Assembly: GCF_000741215.1 (NCBI RefSeq)
Contig: NZ_JGYX01000007.1
Coordinates: forward strand, 166,529 to 230,528
Direction of reading: 5' to 3'
DNA: 64,000 bases
DNA from: Bifidobacterium pullorum subsp. gallinarum
GTDB lineage: Bacteria; Actinomycetota; Actinomycetes; Actinomycetales; Bifidobacteriaceae
Below, one piece after another: positions 27,337 through 36,429 of the stretch; position 1 is the first letter of the stretch; each line of letters starts with the position of its first letter. The notes beneath the pieces were generated by a model. The model was given only the letters and a program-made list of their open reading frames with translations. It did no database searches and was not told where the DNA came from. The position numbers and the translations under genes were made by a program.

Positions 27337-28020
27337 CTAGCGGTTGCGATCGTCGGCGGTGTCGTGCGGTTCGGGGTAGAAGCTCGGGGCGTTGAAGGCC
27401 TGGAATCCGCGAACGGTCAGATCGATCAACTCCTCGTTGAACACCGGCAGGCCGATGGCGGCCAGCATGGTCGCCACGCATCTCGTTCGGGGCTCGGTGT
27501 CGGCGGCGGTGGGGGCGCAGGCGACCCAGTAGTTGAGTAGCAGTGAGAGCAGGATGGCAGCCTCGCGCGGGTATTCGGTGGTGATGGAGCCGTCCTTCAC
27601 GCCGTCCATGATGAGGGTGTGGAATCCGTCGGCCACCGTGGTCTGCCAGCTTTGCAGGTTGTGGGCCAGCGTGGTGGAGTCCTCGAGGAACTGTGCGGCG
27701 TCGCGCTGGATATCCAGATGCGTCTCGCTGGTGACCGACCGGCGTATGACCTCGCGGATCTTCTCCAGTCCGGTCAGGTCGGTGCGTTGGCGTAGTTCGT
27801 CGAGTAGGCCGTGGCTGGCTTCCCAATCCCGATGCGTGAGCTCCTCAAGGATGGCTTCCTTGCCGGGGAAGTGGTGGTAGATCGCTCCCTTGGAGAGGTT
27901 GCCAAGCTCATTGACGATGTCCTGCATCGAGGTGTGTTCGAATCCCTTTTCGGAGAACAGCTTCTGCGCGGCATCGAGGATGCGCCGCCGTGTGACTTCC
28001 GGGTGTGCGTTGCGCGCCAT
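27337..28020 (-). CDS. TetR family transcriptional repressor
   Basis: A 227-residue regulator. The N-terminal DNA-binding domain (about residues 8-55) includes the recognition helix region LSKGAIYHHFPGKEAIL. The remaining helical domain should bind the inducer. The start at 28020 follows GGAAGGAGAG. A longer open frame upstream runs through the operator and is rejected. Palindromic sites at 27060-27078 and 28085-28103 indicate that it represses both itself and the MFS exporter downstream on the same strand. Confidence 0.92.
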   Translation of the reverse strand: MARNAHPEVTRRRILDAAQKLFSEKGFEHTSMQDIVNELGNLSKGAIYHHFPGKEAILEELTHRDWEASHGLLDELRQRTDLTGLEKIREVIRRSVTSETHLDIQRDAAQFLEDSTTLAHNLQSWQTTVADGFHTLIMDGVKDGSITTEYPREAAILLSLLLNYWVACAPTAADTEPRTRCVATMLAAIGLPVFNEELIDLTVRGFQAFNAPSFYPEPHDTADDRNR

Positions 28021-28082
28021 GGGCTCTCCTTCCGTACCCGTCCGCATGTGCCAATTTACTGATCGAGCTTGTGATCCCAGTA

Positions 28083-28105
28083 TACATACCGTCGGTCGGT
28101 ATGTA
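28083..28105 (-). promoter_or_regulatory. TetR-type operator before the repressor gene
   Basis: A perfect inverted repeat with 9-bp arms TACATACCG and CGGTATGTA around the 5-bp centre TCGGT. It lies 63 bp upstream of the repressor start and contains the same 19-bp core as the operator before the MFS gene. Confidence 0.8.
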
Positions 28106-28238
28106 AAATTCGAATGTCCGAATCGGGGGATTCTGCCGAGTGAGCGTTCACATACGACACCGTTGCGAACGAACCCCCGATTCGGACAAACGGTGCGTGC
28201 CGTAACCGAAGTTCGGGGGAGTGCGGCACAATGGAACC

Positions 28239-29123
28239 ATGGCATCGAAAGGAAAACCCTCCCCGCGTTCAGCCGTCAAGCCGCTCAGCGATGAGCAGGT
28301 CGCACGCCTCGACGCAAAGCATCACCTCGTGGACCCAACCCGCTACTATCCGACCGGTCCGCGCACGCCCAACACCGCCGAAATCAACGCACAGAACCCC
28401 AAGGCCACCGAGCGTCTGCTCGAAGGCGTCTCTAAGGTGCTGCGCAACCGCAGCAAGGTGCGCGCCTGGGGTCTGGAGCGCGTCCCCGAAACCGGCACGT
28501 TTATCACCGCCGCCTCGCACGTGACCATGTATGACGTGTTCGTGCCGATGATGAGCCTGTTCCACATGGGCCGTCGCCCCCGCTATATGGCCAAGGCCGA
28601 AATGGCCAAGTGGCCCCTGATCGGCAGATGGTTCCAGCTCGTCGGCATGCAGCCGGTGCCGCGCCGCAGCGGTCAGGCCAAGGCCATCGAGGAGGAGTCG
28701 ATCAAGATCATCACCTCCGGCCGGCCGCTGACCATCTGGCCGGAAGGCACCGTGACCCGCGACCCGAAGAAATGGGTCATGAGCCTCAAGCCCGGCATCG
28801 GCTACATCGCGCTCGAATCCTCCCGTCGGCTGGGCCGGCAGGTGCCGATCTTCTGCGCCGTCACCTGGGGCGCCGCCAGCATCAACCAATGGTGGCCGTG
28901 GCCGCGCAAGAACGTGGTCATGTGCTACGACGGGCAGCTCGACTACGCCGACCTGCTCGCCGACATGGACTCCTGGGGCGAGGAGCCGCCCGCCGACAAG
29001 GTGTCGGAGCTCACGATGCGCGTCTTCCGCCGCATGAACGAGGTCATGGAAGAGATCCGCGGCGAACGTATGCCCGCCGAAGGATACTGGGATTACCGCA
29101 ACATGCGCCGCCAGGCGTGGTGA
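28239..29123 (+). CDS. plsC: 1-acyl-sn-glycerol-3-phosphate acyltransferase family protein
   Basis: PlsC-type acyltransferase that adds the second acyl chain to lysophosphatidate in phospholipid synthesis, at the cytoplasmic face of the membrane. The 294-residue protein has the catalytic HX4D motif as HVTMYD near residue 92, and the glycerophosphate-binding PEGTVTRD near residue 168. The start is taken as the ATG at 28239; an in-frame GTG at 28221 is an alternative. gpsA follows, which supplies the glycerol-3-phosphate backbone, so the two genes belong to the same pathway. Confidence 0.88.
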   Translation: MASKGKPSPRSAVKPLSDEQVARLDAKHHLVDPTRYYPTGPRTPNTAEINAQNPKATERLLEGVSKVLRNRSKVRAWGLERVPETGTFITAASHVTMYDVFVPMMSLFHMGRRPRYMAKAEMAKWPLIGRWFQLVGMQPVPRRSGQAKAIEEESIKIITSGRPLTIWPEGTVTRDPKKWVMSLKPGIGYIALESSRRLGRQVPIFCAVTWGAASINQWWPWPRKNVVMCYDGQLDYADLLADMDSWGEEPPADKVSELTMRVFRRMNEVMEEIRGERMPAEGYWDYRNMRRQAW

Positions 29124-29301
29124 GCCGGATGTGCGGCGTGCGCGGGCACCGGCTCGCTCGCGCACGTGTCGGTGGCGGCGCACATGCGGACAACCTGGTG
29201 CGGCGCCCGTTCGTCGGGCGGCGGGAGTCCCGTGCATACCTGCAGGTAGGATGACCGCAGACCTTGAGACATAGTGGACCGATCGGCAAAGGAGCGGAAC
29301 G

Positions 29302-30297
29302 ATGAAGATCACGGTACTGGGCGCAGGCGCGTGGGGCACGGCATTCGGTCAGGTGCTGGCCGATGCGGGCAACGACGTGACGATGTGGGCCATCGAACCC
29401 GAAATCGTCGAAGGCATCCGCGACCGCCACCGCAACGCCGTCCGCCTGCCCAGCGTCGAACGTCTCCCCGAGAACATGACCGCCACCGGCGATCGCGCCG
29501 AGGCCGTCAGGGGAGCGGAGATCATCATCGTCTCCATTGCCGCGCAGGCCGCCCGCGTCGCGCTCGAACCGTTCCGCGACCTGATCCCCGGCGACGCCAT
29601 CGTCGTCTCCCTGATGAAGGGCATCGAACGCGCCACCGGCAAACGGATGGACGAGGTCGTCACCGAGACCCTCGGCCTGCCGGAGGACCGGTTCGCCGCC
29701 ATCTCCGGACCGAATCTGAGCAAGGAGATCGCCGCGCGCGAGCCGGCCGCCACCGTCGTCGCCTGCACGAACATCGACAATGCGCGCCGTGTGGCCCATG
29801 CCTGCACCACGCATTATTTCAAGGCGTTCGTCACCACCGACGTCATCGGATTGGAGATGTGCGGATCGCTGAAGAACGTGATCGCGCTCGCCGTCGGCAT
29901 GGCGCGTGGCGCAGGCTATGGCGAGAACACCGCCGCGATGATCGAGACGCGCGGCCTGTCCGAGATGACCGCGCTGGGCAAGGCGGCCGGCGCCGACCCC
30001 AAGACGTTCTGCGGGCTCGCGGGCGTGGGCGATCTGATCGCCACCTGCGGGTCGCCGTTGAGCCGCAACTACACGTTCGGCGCGAACCTGGGCAAGGGGC
30101 TGAGCGTGGAGGAGGCGACGCGCGTGAGCAACGGCGTGGCCGAAGGCGTGCCGACCACCGACGCCGTGGTGGCGTTGGGCAGGAAGCTTGGCGTGCCGAC
30201 GCCGCTGGCCACCGCGATGAGCCATGTGCTGGATCGCGGCATCAGCTGCAGTGAGATGCTGGCCGAACTGTTCGGCCCCGATATCACCGAGGAGTGA
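29302..30297 (+). CDS. gpsA: Glycerol-3-phosphate dehydrogenase [NAD(P)+]
   Basis: Reduces dihydroxyacetone phosphate to sn-glycerol-3-phosphate for phospholipid synthesis. The 331-residue protein has the N-terminal Rossmann motif GAGAWGTAFGQVLAD, the substrate-site segment SGPNLSKEIA near residue 134, and the conserved catalytic Lys in GSLKNVIALAVG near residue 193. Length and layout match the family. A ribosome site AAAGGAGCGG precedes the ATG. It stands between plsC and ddl on the same strand. Confidence 0.95.
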   Translation: MKITVLGAGAWGTAFGQVLADAGNDVTMWAIEPEIVEGIRDRHRNAVRLPSVERLPENMTATGDRAEAVRGAEIIIVSIAAQAARVALEPFRDLIPGDAIVVSLMKGIERATGKRMDEVVTETLGLPEDRFAAISGPNLSKEIAAREPAATVVACTNIDNARRVAHACTTHYFKAFVTTDVIGLEMCGSLKNVIALAVGMARGAGYGENTAAMIETRGLSEMTALGKAAGADPKTFCGLAGVGDLIATCGSPLSRNYTFGANLGKGLSVEEATRVSNGVAEGVPTTDAVVALGRKLGVPTPLATAMSHVLDRGISCSEMLAELFGPDITEE

Positions 30298-30515
30298 GCG
30301 AACGGAGCCATTTCGCTGGGCTGGCGTTTGCAATCAGACGGGAGCAGCAAGACCCTTTTATCGCGGGTTTGTGAAGCTACTGCGTCAAATGGTCCATGCA
30401 CACATGCGGAAGCGCCGACGTAGAGCACGGCTGCGGGTAGGCTGGTACCCGGTTATCTGATCGAATCGGTCGACTGATCGGCCGAATGAAACACGAGACA
30501 AAGGACATGGGCAGC

Positions 30516-31646
30516 ATGGCTAAGAAGCGCATCGTGGTGTTGTACGGCGGCAAGGCGGATGAGCATCCGATCTCCTGCATCTCGACCGCCGGCGTCCTGA
30601 AGGCGATGGACACCGAGCGTTTCGAGCCGATTCCGGTCGGCATCACCAAGTCCGGCCAGTGGATCGTCAACGGCGAGGACCCGCGCGGCTGGGACCTGAG
30701 CGGCGACGCGCTGCCCGAGGTCAAGGTCACCCCACAATCGCGTCCGGTGCTGCTGGACGTGAGCCGTGGCTGCGACGGGTTCCTGGTCGGCGGCGACACC
30801 GTCGAATCCCTCGGCCACATCGATGCGGTGCTGCCGGTGCTGCACGGCCCGTACGGCGAGGACGGCACCATTCAGGGTCTGCTTGAGATGATGAACGTGC
30901 CGTACGTCGGCTGCGGCGTGCTTGCCTCGGCCTCGTGCATGGACAAGCATTACACCAAGGTGCTGCTGAACGCCGCCGGCATCGCCACGGCGCCGGGCAT
31001 CACGCTGGATGCGCGTTCCTTTGACGCCTCGGACGGGTTCGCCTCCGACGCCGCGGCCATCATGGCCGAGGTCGAGGCCGCCGGCCTGCGCTACCCGCTG
31101 TTCGTCAAGCCGTCGCGTGCCGGTTCCAGCTTCGGCGTGACCAAGGTGGAGCGCGAGGGCGATGCGGCCGAACTGGCCGCCGCCGTGTTCGAGGCCTCCC
31201 ACCATGACTGGCGCGTGCTGATCGAGCAGGGCATCGACGCGCGCGAGATCGAATGCGCGGTATTGTGCGCCAAGCCGGGCGACGAGCCGAAGGCCAGCTG
31301 GCCGGGTGAGATCGTGCTCGACCGTCGCGAGGACGGCGGCGACCAGTTCTACGACTTCGACAGCAAGTACATGGACTCCTCCGCCTCGCATGTGGAGGTG
31401 CCCGCGAACCTGCCGGAGGAGACGCTGCAGCGCGTGCGCGAGACCGCGATCAAGGCGTTCAAGGCCGTGGACGGCATGGGCCTGAGCCGCGTGGATTCGT
31501 TCGTGACCGCCGACGGCGCCATCATGATTAACGAGATCAACACGATGCCCGGCTTCACCCCGATCTCCATGTACCCCAAGGCATGGGAGGCCACCGGCCT
31601 CAGCTACACCGATCTGATCACCACCCTGATCGAGGGCGTGCTCTGA
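30516..31646 (+). CDS. ddl: D-alanine--D-alanine ligase
   Basis: ATP-grasp enzyme that joins two D-alanines for the peptidoglycan stem peptide. The product starts MAKKRIVVLYGGKADEH and has 376 residues. The N-terminal GGKADEHPIS loop, the ATP-grasp segment FVKPSRAGSSFGVTKV near residue 195, and the metal-binding INEINTMPGFTPISMYPK near the end are all typical. ATGs at 30486 and 30507 are alternative starts; the AAAGGA at 30500-30505 favours 30507 or 30516. A Tyr or Phe at the second-site position was not assessed. Confidence 0.94.
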   Translation: MAKKRIVVLYGGKADEHPISCISTAGVLKAMDTERFEPIPVGITKSGQWIVNGEDPRGWDLSGDALPEVKVTPQSRPVLLDVSRGCDGFLVGGDTVESLGHIDAVLPVLHGPYGEDGTIQGLLEMMNVPYVGCGVLASASCMDKHYTKVLLNAAGIATAPGITLDARSFDASDGFASDAAAIMAEVEAAGLRYPLFVKPSRAGSSFGVTKVEREGDAAELAAAVFEASHHDWRVLIEQGIDAREIECAVLCAKPGDEPKASWPGEIVLDRREDGGDQFYDFDSKYMDSSASHVEVPANLPEETLQRVRETAIKAFKAVDGMGLSRVDSFVTADGAIMINEINTMPGFTPISMYPKAWEATGLSYTDLITTLIEGVL

Positions 31647-31655
31647 ACTCAGTAG

Positions 31656-31771
31656 GGGATTATTGCCTTCAGTTGGAAACTTTTCGGGTTTCCAACTGGA
31701 GGCAAAGCCATATTTGGCGGTATTCGACGGCGATGATGGCGGATAGGTTTCCAACTGAAGATGACAATCCC
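31656..31771. repeat. Nested inverted repeats of the GTTTCCAACTGAAG motif
   Basis: The motif CTTCAGTTGGAAAC appears near 31668-31681. An exact inverse of its core follows 7 bp later (GTTTCCAACTG, from 31689), and a second inverse lies at 31746-31771. The outer pair of about 26 bp matches imperfectly (GGGGATT at both outer ends), while the inner pair forms an 11-bp hairpin. The outer arms enclose about 64 bp. It lies just after ddl and could end its transcript. Confidence 0.6.
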
Positions 31772-31840
31772 CAACTGAATGTGTTGCCCGCAGCCTGACA
31801 TGAGGTGAGTTCCCACCACCTTTTCTGCAAGGCTGTTGTT

Positions 31841-31895
31841 CAACCGTTGACTTATGCGCTTAATTGGGGTAGTTTCCGCCATCTTTTCAACAGTT
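31841..31895. repeat. Hairpin repeat, copy upstream of the ABC operon
   Basis: Arms CAACCGTTGA and TCAACAGTTG with one mismatch enclose about 35 bp (CTTATGCGCTTAATTGGGG and more). It is clearly related to the copy at 36298-36353, where the arms are perfect and the interior shares GACTT-TGCGCTTAA. Confidence 0.65.
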
Positions 31896-32069
31896 GACCT
31901 ATGGAGCCGGCGTGTTACCGAAAGTTCAGCGACCGGTCTCCATAATCCGTTGGGGGTTCACGAGACGGCCAACCTGACGTTAACTTGGCCACCTACGCTC
32001 CTGAATCGTGAACGGCCGGCAAGCCACTCATCGTTGCCGGGCCGAATGTCACTGAGGAAAGGAACGTAG

Positions 32070-33227
32070 ATGAATTCCCTGCGTAAGATCGCGGCCGGCG
32101 CACTTGCCGCCGCTATGCTGATGTCCGTGGCCGCCTGCGGTTCCGCCAACGCGGCCGGCGGCGACAATGCCGGCCAGGCTTCCGACGCCAACGAGGAGTG
32201 GGCCGCCGCCACCTCCGTGGCCGACTTCGGCTCCTTCGAGGACCTCGAGGCCGCCGCCAAGGAAGAGGGCGCGCTGAACGTCATCGCGCTGCCGCACGAC
32301 TGGTCCAACTGGGGCGAGGTCATCGAGACCTTCAAGGAGAAGTATCCGGAGATCGAAGTCACCGAGCTCAACCCGAACGCCTCCTCCAAGGAGGAGATCG
32401 ATGCCGCCAAGACCAACGCCGGCACCGACGCCGCCCCGGATGTGTTCGACACCGGTCTGGCCGTGGCCTCCACCAACACCGATTACTTCGCACCCTACAA
32501 GGTGCAGGCCTGGGACAAGATTCCGGATGAGCTCAAGGATCCGGACGGCCTGTACTACGGCGACTATACCGGCATTATGTCCGTTGGCTGGAACAAGGAC
32601 AAGTACGGTGAGATCGAATCGATTGACGACCTGCTCGACCCGAAGTTCGCTGGCACTGTGGCTCTGAACGGCAAGCCTGCCGAGGCTGGTGCCGCGTTCA
32701 ACGGATTCGTGATGGTCAACGCGCTCAAGGGCGGCGACCTGAACAACCTGCAGCCCGGCCTGGACTTCTTCAAGGAGCTCAAGGACGCCGGCAACCTGAC
32801 CCAGGTGGACGTGACCAACGGCACCATCGACTCCGGCCAGACCGGTGTGGTTTTTGACTGGACCTACAACCAGGCCTCCTATGAGGCCAGCCTGGAGAGC
32901 AAGGGCGTGGACTGGGAGTACATGACCTTCCCCGAAGCCCAGGTGGTGAGCTACTACAACCAGTCCATCAACAAGGACGCCCCGCACCCGGCGGCCGCCC
33001 GCCTGTGGATGGAGTACCTGTACAGCCCGGAGGCCCAGAACCTGTGGCTCAAGGGCGGCTCCAACCCGATCCTGCTGCAGTCGATGATCGACGAGGGCAC
33101 CGTGGACCAGGATATCCTGGCTGACGCGGACGTGCTCGAGGGCGATTCCCTGAGCTACACCAACGAGGACTCCACCCGCATCACCGAGTGGCTGCAGGAG
33201 AACTGGGACGCGACGATCGGTAACTGA
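32070..33227 (+). CDS. ABC transporter substrate-binding lipoprotein
   Basis: A 385-residue secreted solute-binding protein. It starts with a Lys/Arg-containing signal and a lipobox MSVAACG, so the Cys near residue 24 is expected to be lipidated and hold the protein at the outer membrane face. The body resembles the iron/polyamine/2-aminoethylphosphonate-type binding proteins (periplasmic-binding fold with GYTG-like and YNQS segments), but the ligand cannot be told from sequence alone. It heads an operon with two permeases and an ATPase (33262-36256). Confidence 0.9.
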   Translation: MNSLRKIAAGALAAAMLMSVAACGSANAAGGDNAGQASDANEEWAAATSVADFGSFEDLEAAAKEEGALNVIALPHDWSNWGEVIETFKEKYPEIEVTELNPNASSKEEIDAAKTNAGTDAAPDVFDTGLAVASTNTDYFAPYKVQAWDKIPDELKDPDGLYYGDYTGIMSVGWNKDKYGEIESIDDLLDPKFAGTVALNGKPAEAGAAFNGFVMVNALKGGDLNNLQPGLDFFKELKDAGNLTQVDVTNGTIDSGQTGVVFDWTYNQASYEASLESKGVDWEYMTFPEAQVVSYYNQSINKDAPHPAAARLWMEYLYSPEAQNLWLKGGSNPILLQSMIDEGTVDQDILADADVLEGDSLSYTNEDSTRITEWLQENWDATIGN

Positions 33228-33261
33228 TCCGACCGGTCGGCAAGGAAAGTGCACCATTCCC

Positions 33262-34182
33262 ATGTCTGTAGCACTCGCACAGGGACGGCCTGCCGGTAAG
33301 ACGGCGGGCCCGTCCGCTACCTCCTTCGTCGCCGCGCACCGCAAGGAACTCGGCACCGTCGGCGTCACGGTTCCGTTCTTCGCGTACACGACCTGCTTCC
33401 TGCTGGTGCCCACGATCATCGTGGTTGTCGGCGCGTTCACCGGTGCCGACGGCGGCTTCACGCTCGCCAACTTCGCCCGACTCGCCGAGCCGAACACCAT
33501 CGCCAGCTTCGGCACGTCGATTACGGTGTCGATCATCTCCGCAGTAATCGGCTCGGTCGTCGGCGCGCTTGCCTCCTATTCGCTGGTCATCGGCGCCAAA
33601 CCGGACGGCTTGCTGCGTCGCATGGTTTCCGCCATCTCGTCGGTGCTCGCGCAGTTCGGCGGCGTCATGCTCGCGTTCGCGTTCATCGCCACCATCGGCA
33701 TCAACGGCGTGGGCACGATGCTGCTGCAGCAGCTGTTCGGCGTGACCGTGGACCCGAACTGGCTGTCCTCGCTGTCGGGCCTGATCGTGATCTACAGCTA
33801 TTTCCAGATTCCGCTGATGATCATCGTCTTCCTGCCCGCGGTCGATTCGATCCGCACGGAGTGGCGCGAGGCCACCGAAAGCCTGGGCGGCAACACCTTC
33901 CAGTATTGGACGCGCGTGGCCTGCCCGATTCTGGCGCCGCGCTTCATCTCCGCGTTCCTGCTGCTGTTCGCCAACGCGTTCTCCGCGTATGCCACCGCCG
34001 CGGCCCTGTTCTCCCAGCGGGCGATTCTCGTGCCGCTGATGATCCAGGGGGCGATGCGCAACGAGATGGATCCGAACCAGCAGGGTTTTGCACAGGTGCT
34101 CGCGTTCGCGATGGTCGTGGTCGTCGCGATCGTGATGCTGCTCAGCCACATCATCGAAAAGAGGGCCGGACGATGGCAGTGA
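33262..34182 (+). CDS. ABC transporter permease, first subunit
   Basis: A 306-residue binding-protein-dependent permease with six predicted helices. The cytoplasmic EAA loop, which contacts the ATPase, appears as EWREATESLGGNTFQYWTRV near residue 202. It follows the substrate-binding protein by 34 bp and overlaps the second permease by 10 bp. The layout matches polyamine/iron/phosphonate-type importers. Confidence 0.92.
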   Translation: MSVALAQGRPAGKTAGPSATSFVAAHRKELGTVGVTVPFFAYTTCFLLVPTIIVVVGAFTGADGGFTLANFARLAEPNTIASFGTSITVSIISAVIGSVVGALASYSLVIGAKPDGLLRRMVSAISSVLAQFGGVMLAFAFIATIGINGVGTMLLQQLFGVTVDPNWLSSLSGLIVIYSYFQIPLMIIVFLPAVDSIRTEWREATESLGGNTFQYWTRVACPILAPRFISAFLLLFANAFSAYATAAALFSQRAILVPLMIQGAMRNEMDPNQQGFAQVLAFAMVVVVAIVMLLSHIIEKRAGRWQ

Positions 34183-35051
34183 ATCCCGAAACCGCGCACA
34201 GGACCGTGGGCGCCGCGAACCCGCCGCAGCTGCGCGCCATCCGCCTGCGCAGACAACGCATCTTCAAGGCGATCGTGCTGACGCTCACGTTGCTGTTCCT
34301 GTTCATCCCGTTGGCGTCGATGCTGCTGTTCACGGTGCGGCATCCGTTGTCCGGACAGTGGAGTCTGGCCCCGTGGCAGGCGATTTTCACCGGCAACGGC
34401 GAGTCGCTGGGCGCGGATCTGACCGTGCTGTGGGAGGGACTCGGCTCCTCGCTGCTGCTGTGCGTGGTCACGGTGGTGATCATGCTGGTGCTCATGGTGC
34501 CGACGATGGTGATCGTGCACATCCGCTCCCGCCGGTTGGAGCGTGCGATCGAGTGGGTGGCCACGCTGCCGCTGACGATTCCCGCGATCGTGCTGGTGGT
34601 GGGTCTGGGACCGATCTACCGATGGCTGTCCGCCGACGTGTTCAGCACCGACCCCGTGTGGTTGTGCTTCGCCTACGTGGTGCTGGTCATGCCGTTCGCG
34701 TTCCGATCGATTGCGGTAGGGCTGAACTCCATCGATGTGAAGACCCTGGTGGAGGCTTCGCGTTCGCTGGGCGCCTCCTGGCCGCGCGTGTTCTTCCGCG
34801 TGATCATTCCGAACCTGTGGCAGTCGATTCTGTCCGCCTCGTTCATTTCCATCGCCGTAGTGCTCGGCGAGTACACGGTCGCTTCATTGCTCGGCCGTAT
34901 GAACCTGCAGGTCGCGCTCTACCAGCTCGGCCAGTCGAATTCACAGGTCTCCACTGCCATGTCGCTGCTCGCGTTGATGTTCGGCGTGATACTGCTGGTG
35001 GCGCTCGACCTGATTTCCACCGCCATGCGTACATCCAAGGAAGGTAAGTAA
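34173..35051 (+). CDS. ABC transporter permease, second subunit
   Basis: A 292-residue permease with six predicted helices and an EAA loop, EASRSLGASWPRVFFRVIIP, near residue 197. The ATG at 34173 overlaps the end of the first permease, so the two are translationally coupled. The open frame continues upstream to 33861, but this part overlaps the first permease and is not family-like. It pairs with the first subunit to form the membrane channel. Confidence 0.92.
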   Translation: MAVNPETAHRTVGAANPPQLRAIRLRRQRIFKAIVLTLTLLFLFIPLASMLLFTVRHPLSGQWSLAPWQAIFTGNGESLGADLTVLWEGLGSSLLLCVVTVVIMLVLMVPTMVIVHIRSRRLERAIEWVATLPLTIPAIVLVVGLGPIYRWLSADVFSTDPVWLCFAYVVLVMPFAFRSIAVGLNSIDVKTLVEASRSLGASWPRVFFRVIIPNLWQSILSASFISIAVVLGEYTVASLLGRMNLQVALYQLGQSNSQVSTAMSLLALMFGVILLVALDLISTAMRTSKEGK

Positions 35052-35053
35052 TC

Positions 35054-36256
35054 ATGACTCTCGCCGATCAGAAGGCGGCTGTTGCCGAAGCATCGGAATC
35101 GTTCATCGACAACGAACTGGGCGCCACCGTGACCGAGGCCGCCCAGGCGGTTCTCGAAGACTCCACCGAACGCGGCGGCGGCATCCGCATGCAGCATGTG
35201 GACAAGATCTATCCGGGAGCCGCCAGCAAGGCGCTCGACGACTTCAATCTGGACATCAAACCCGGTGAGATGGTGGTGCTGCTCGGTGGCTCCGGCTGCG
35301 GCAAGTCCACTGCATTGCGCGCGCTCGCCGGACTTGAGGACATCCAAGCCGGACGTATCCTCGTCGGAGGTCAGGACGTCACCGCCACACCGGTGAACAA
35401 GCGCAACATGGCCATGGTGTCCCAAGCCTATTCGCTGTTCCCCCATATGACCGCGCTGCAGAACGTGGAATTCGGTCTGGAGGTGCGTGGCATGAAGAAG
35501 GCGGAACGCCGTCGGATTGCCATGGAGAAGCTGGAGCTGGTGGGCCTGACCGATCAGGCCGGCAAGTACACCCAGCAGATGTCCGGCGGTCAGCAACAGC
35601 GCGTGGCGTTGGCCCGTGCGCTGGCCATCTCGCCGCGCGTGTTGCTGCTTGATGAGCCGCTGTCCGCGCTGGATGCCAAGGTTCGTGTGCAGCTGCGCGA
35701 CGAGATTCGCCGCATCCAGCTGGAAACCGGCACCACCACTGTGTTCGTGACCCACGATCAGGAGGAGGCGCTCGCCGTGGCCGATCGCATCGGCGTCATG
35801 AACCACGGGCGCATCGAGCAGATCGCCGCTCCGCAGGACCTCTACCAGCGTCCCGCCACCGAATATGTGGCCACGTTCATCGGCTTGACCAATCGCCTGC
35901 CCGGCGGCTCCAACGGTTCCGAGGCTGTGGTGTTCGGCCAGCGCGTGCCGCTGCTGGAGGGTTCCAAGCAAGGTCCGCTGGTTGCTGTGCTGGTTCGCCC
36001 GGAGGCGCTGACGCTGACTCCGGCCGAGACGAACACCTCCAATGTGGGCGAGCACGCGCGCGTGGAGACCATCCACTTCCTGGGTGCGTTGGTCCGTGTG
36101 GACACGGTGATCAGCTCCGGGGAATGGCAACGGTGGAACGGCGGAGAACAGCTGCGCGTGACCGTGCAGCTGCCGGCCAGCGAGCTGCCGGCCGGTCTGG
36201 CGATCGGCTCCGATGTGGTGGTGGCGCCCAGGGCCGTGCCCGCGTTGGCGGTGTGA
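35054..36256 (+). CDS. ABC transporter ATP-binding protein
   Basis: A 400-residue importer ATPase. Walker A GGSGCGKST is near residue 80, the signature MSGGQQQRVALARAL near residue 176, Walker B LLLDEPLSALD, and the switch His in VTHDQEEA. A C-terminal TOBE-like domain (about residues 300-390) fits the polyamine/iron/sugar importer class. About 45 residues before the ABC domain are extra and acidic. It starts 2 bp after the second permease and energises that transporter. Confidence 0.94.
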   Translation: MTLADQKAAVAEASESFIDNELGATVTEAAQAVLEDSTERGGGIRMQHVDKIYPGAASKALDDFNLDIKPGEMVVLLGGSGCGKSTALRALAGLEDIQAGRILVGGQDVTATPVNKRNMAMVSQAYSLFPHMTALQNVEFGLEVRGMKKAERRRIAMEKLELVGLTDQAGKYTQQMSGGQQQRVALARALAISPRVLLLDEPLSALDAKVRVQLRDEIRRIQLETGTTTVFVTHDQEEALAVADRIGVMNHGRIEQIAAPQDLYQRPATEYVATFIGLTNRLPGGSNGSEAVVFGQRVPLLEGSKQGPLVAVLVRPEALTLTPAETNTSNVGEHARVETIHFLGALVRVDTVISSGEWQRWNGGEQLRVTVQLPASELPAGLAIGSDVVVAPRAVPALAV

Positions 36257-36259
36257 GGA

Positions 36260-36300
36260 TTGTCGGGGCGGCCGGCTCGGATGGCTCGCCGCCCCGACAA
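36260..36300 (+). terminator. Terminator hairpin of the ABC operon
   Basis: A perfect 13-bp GC-rich stem (36260-36272 with 36288-36300) and a 15-nt loop, immediately after the ATPase stop. Its 3' end overlaps the start of the repeat at 36298, so the two structures are mutually exclusive. Confidence 0.7.
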
Positions 36301-36353
36301 CTGTTGACTTGTGCGCTTAACGGGGCTGGTTTCTGCGGGTTTTTCAACAGTTG
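36298..36353. repeat. Hairpin repeat, copy downstream of the ABC operon
   Basis: Perfect 10-bp arms CAACTGTTGA (36298-36307) and TCAACAGTTG (36344-36353). The interior resembles the repeat at 31841-31895. The two copies bracket the ABC operon. Confidence 0.65.
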
Positions 36354-36429
36354 GCCTGGCTGGATCGGCCGGTTAAGGGGTGTGGGCTAGACTGGGGCTC
36401 AATCGGACCGTTTAGGGAAAGGAACGGCA

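Larger units (their letters stand above)
31647..32069. other. Intergenic region with inverted repeats before the ABC operon
   Basis: 423 bp without a supported gene. It holds a GGTTTCCAACTG-type inverted repeat pair at 31656-31771 and a 55-bp repeat at 31841-31895 that recurs after the operon. AAGGAA before the ATG at 32070 is the ribosome site of the first operon gene. Promoter elements were not clear enough to place. Confidence 0.5.

Noticed and set aside
30453..31754. A 433-codon minus frame over ddl
   Set aside because: Shadow of ddl, with His/Gly-rich composition typical of an antisense frame in high-GC DNA.
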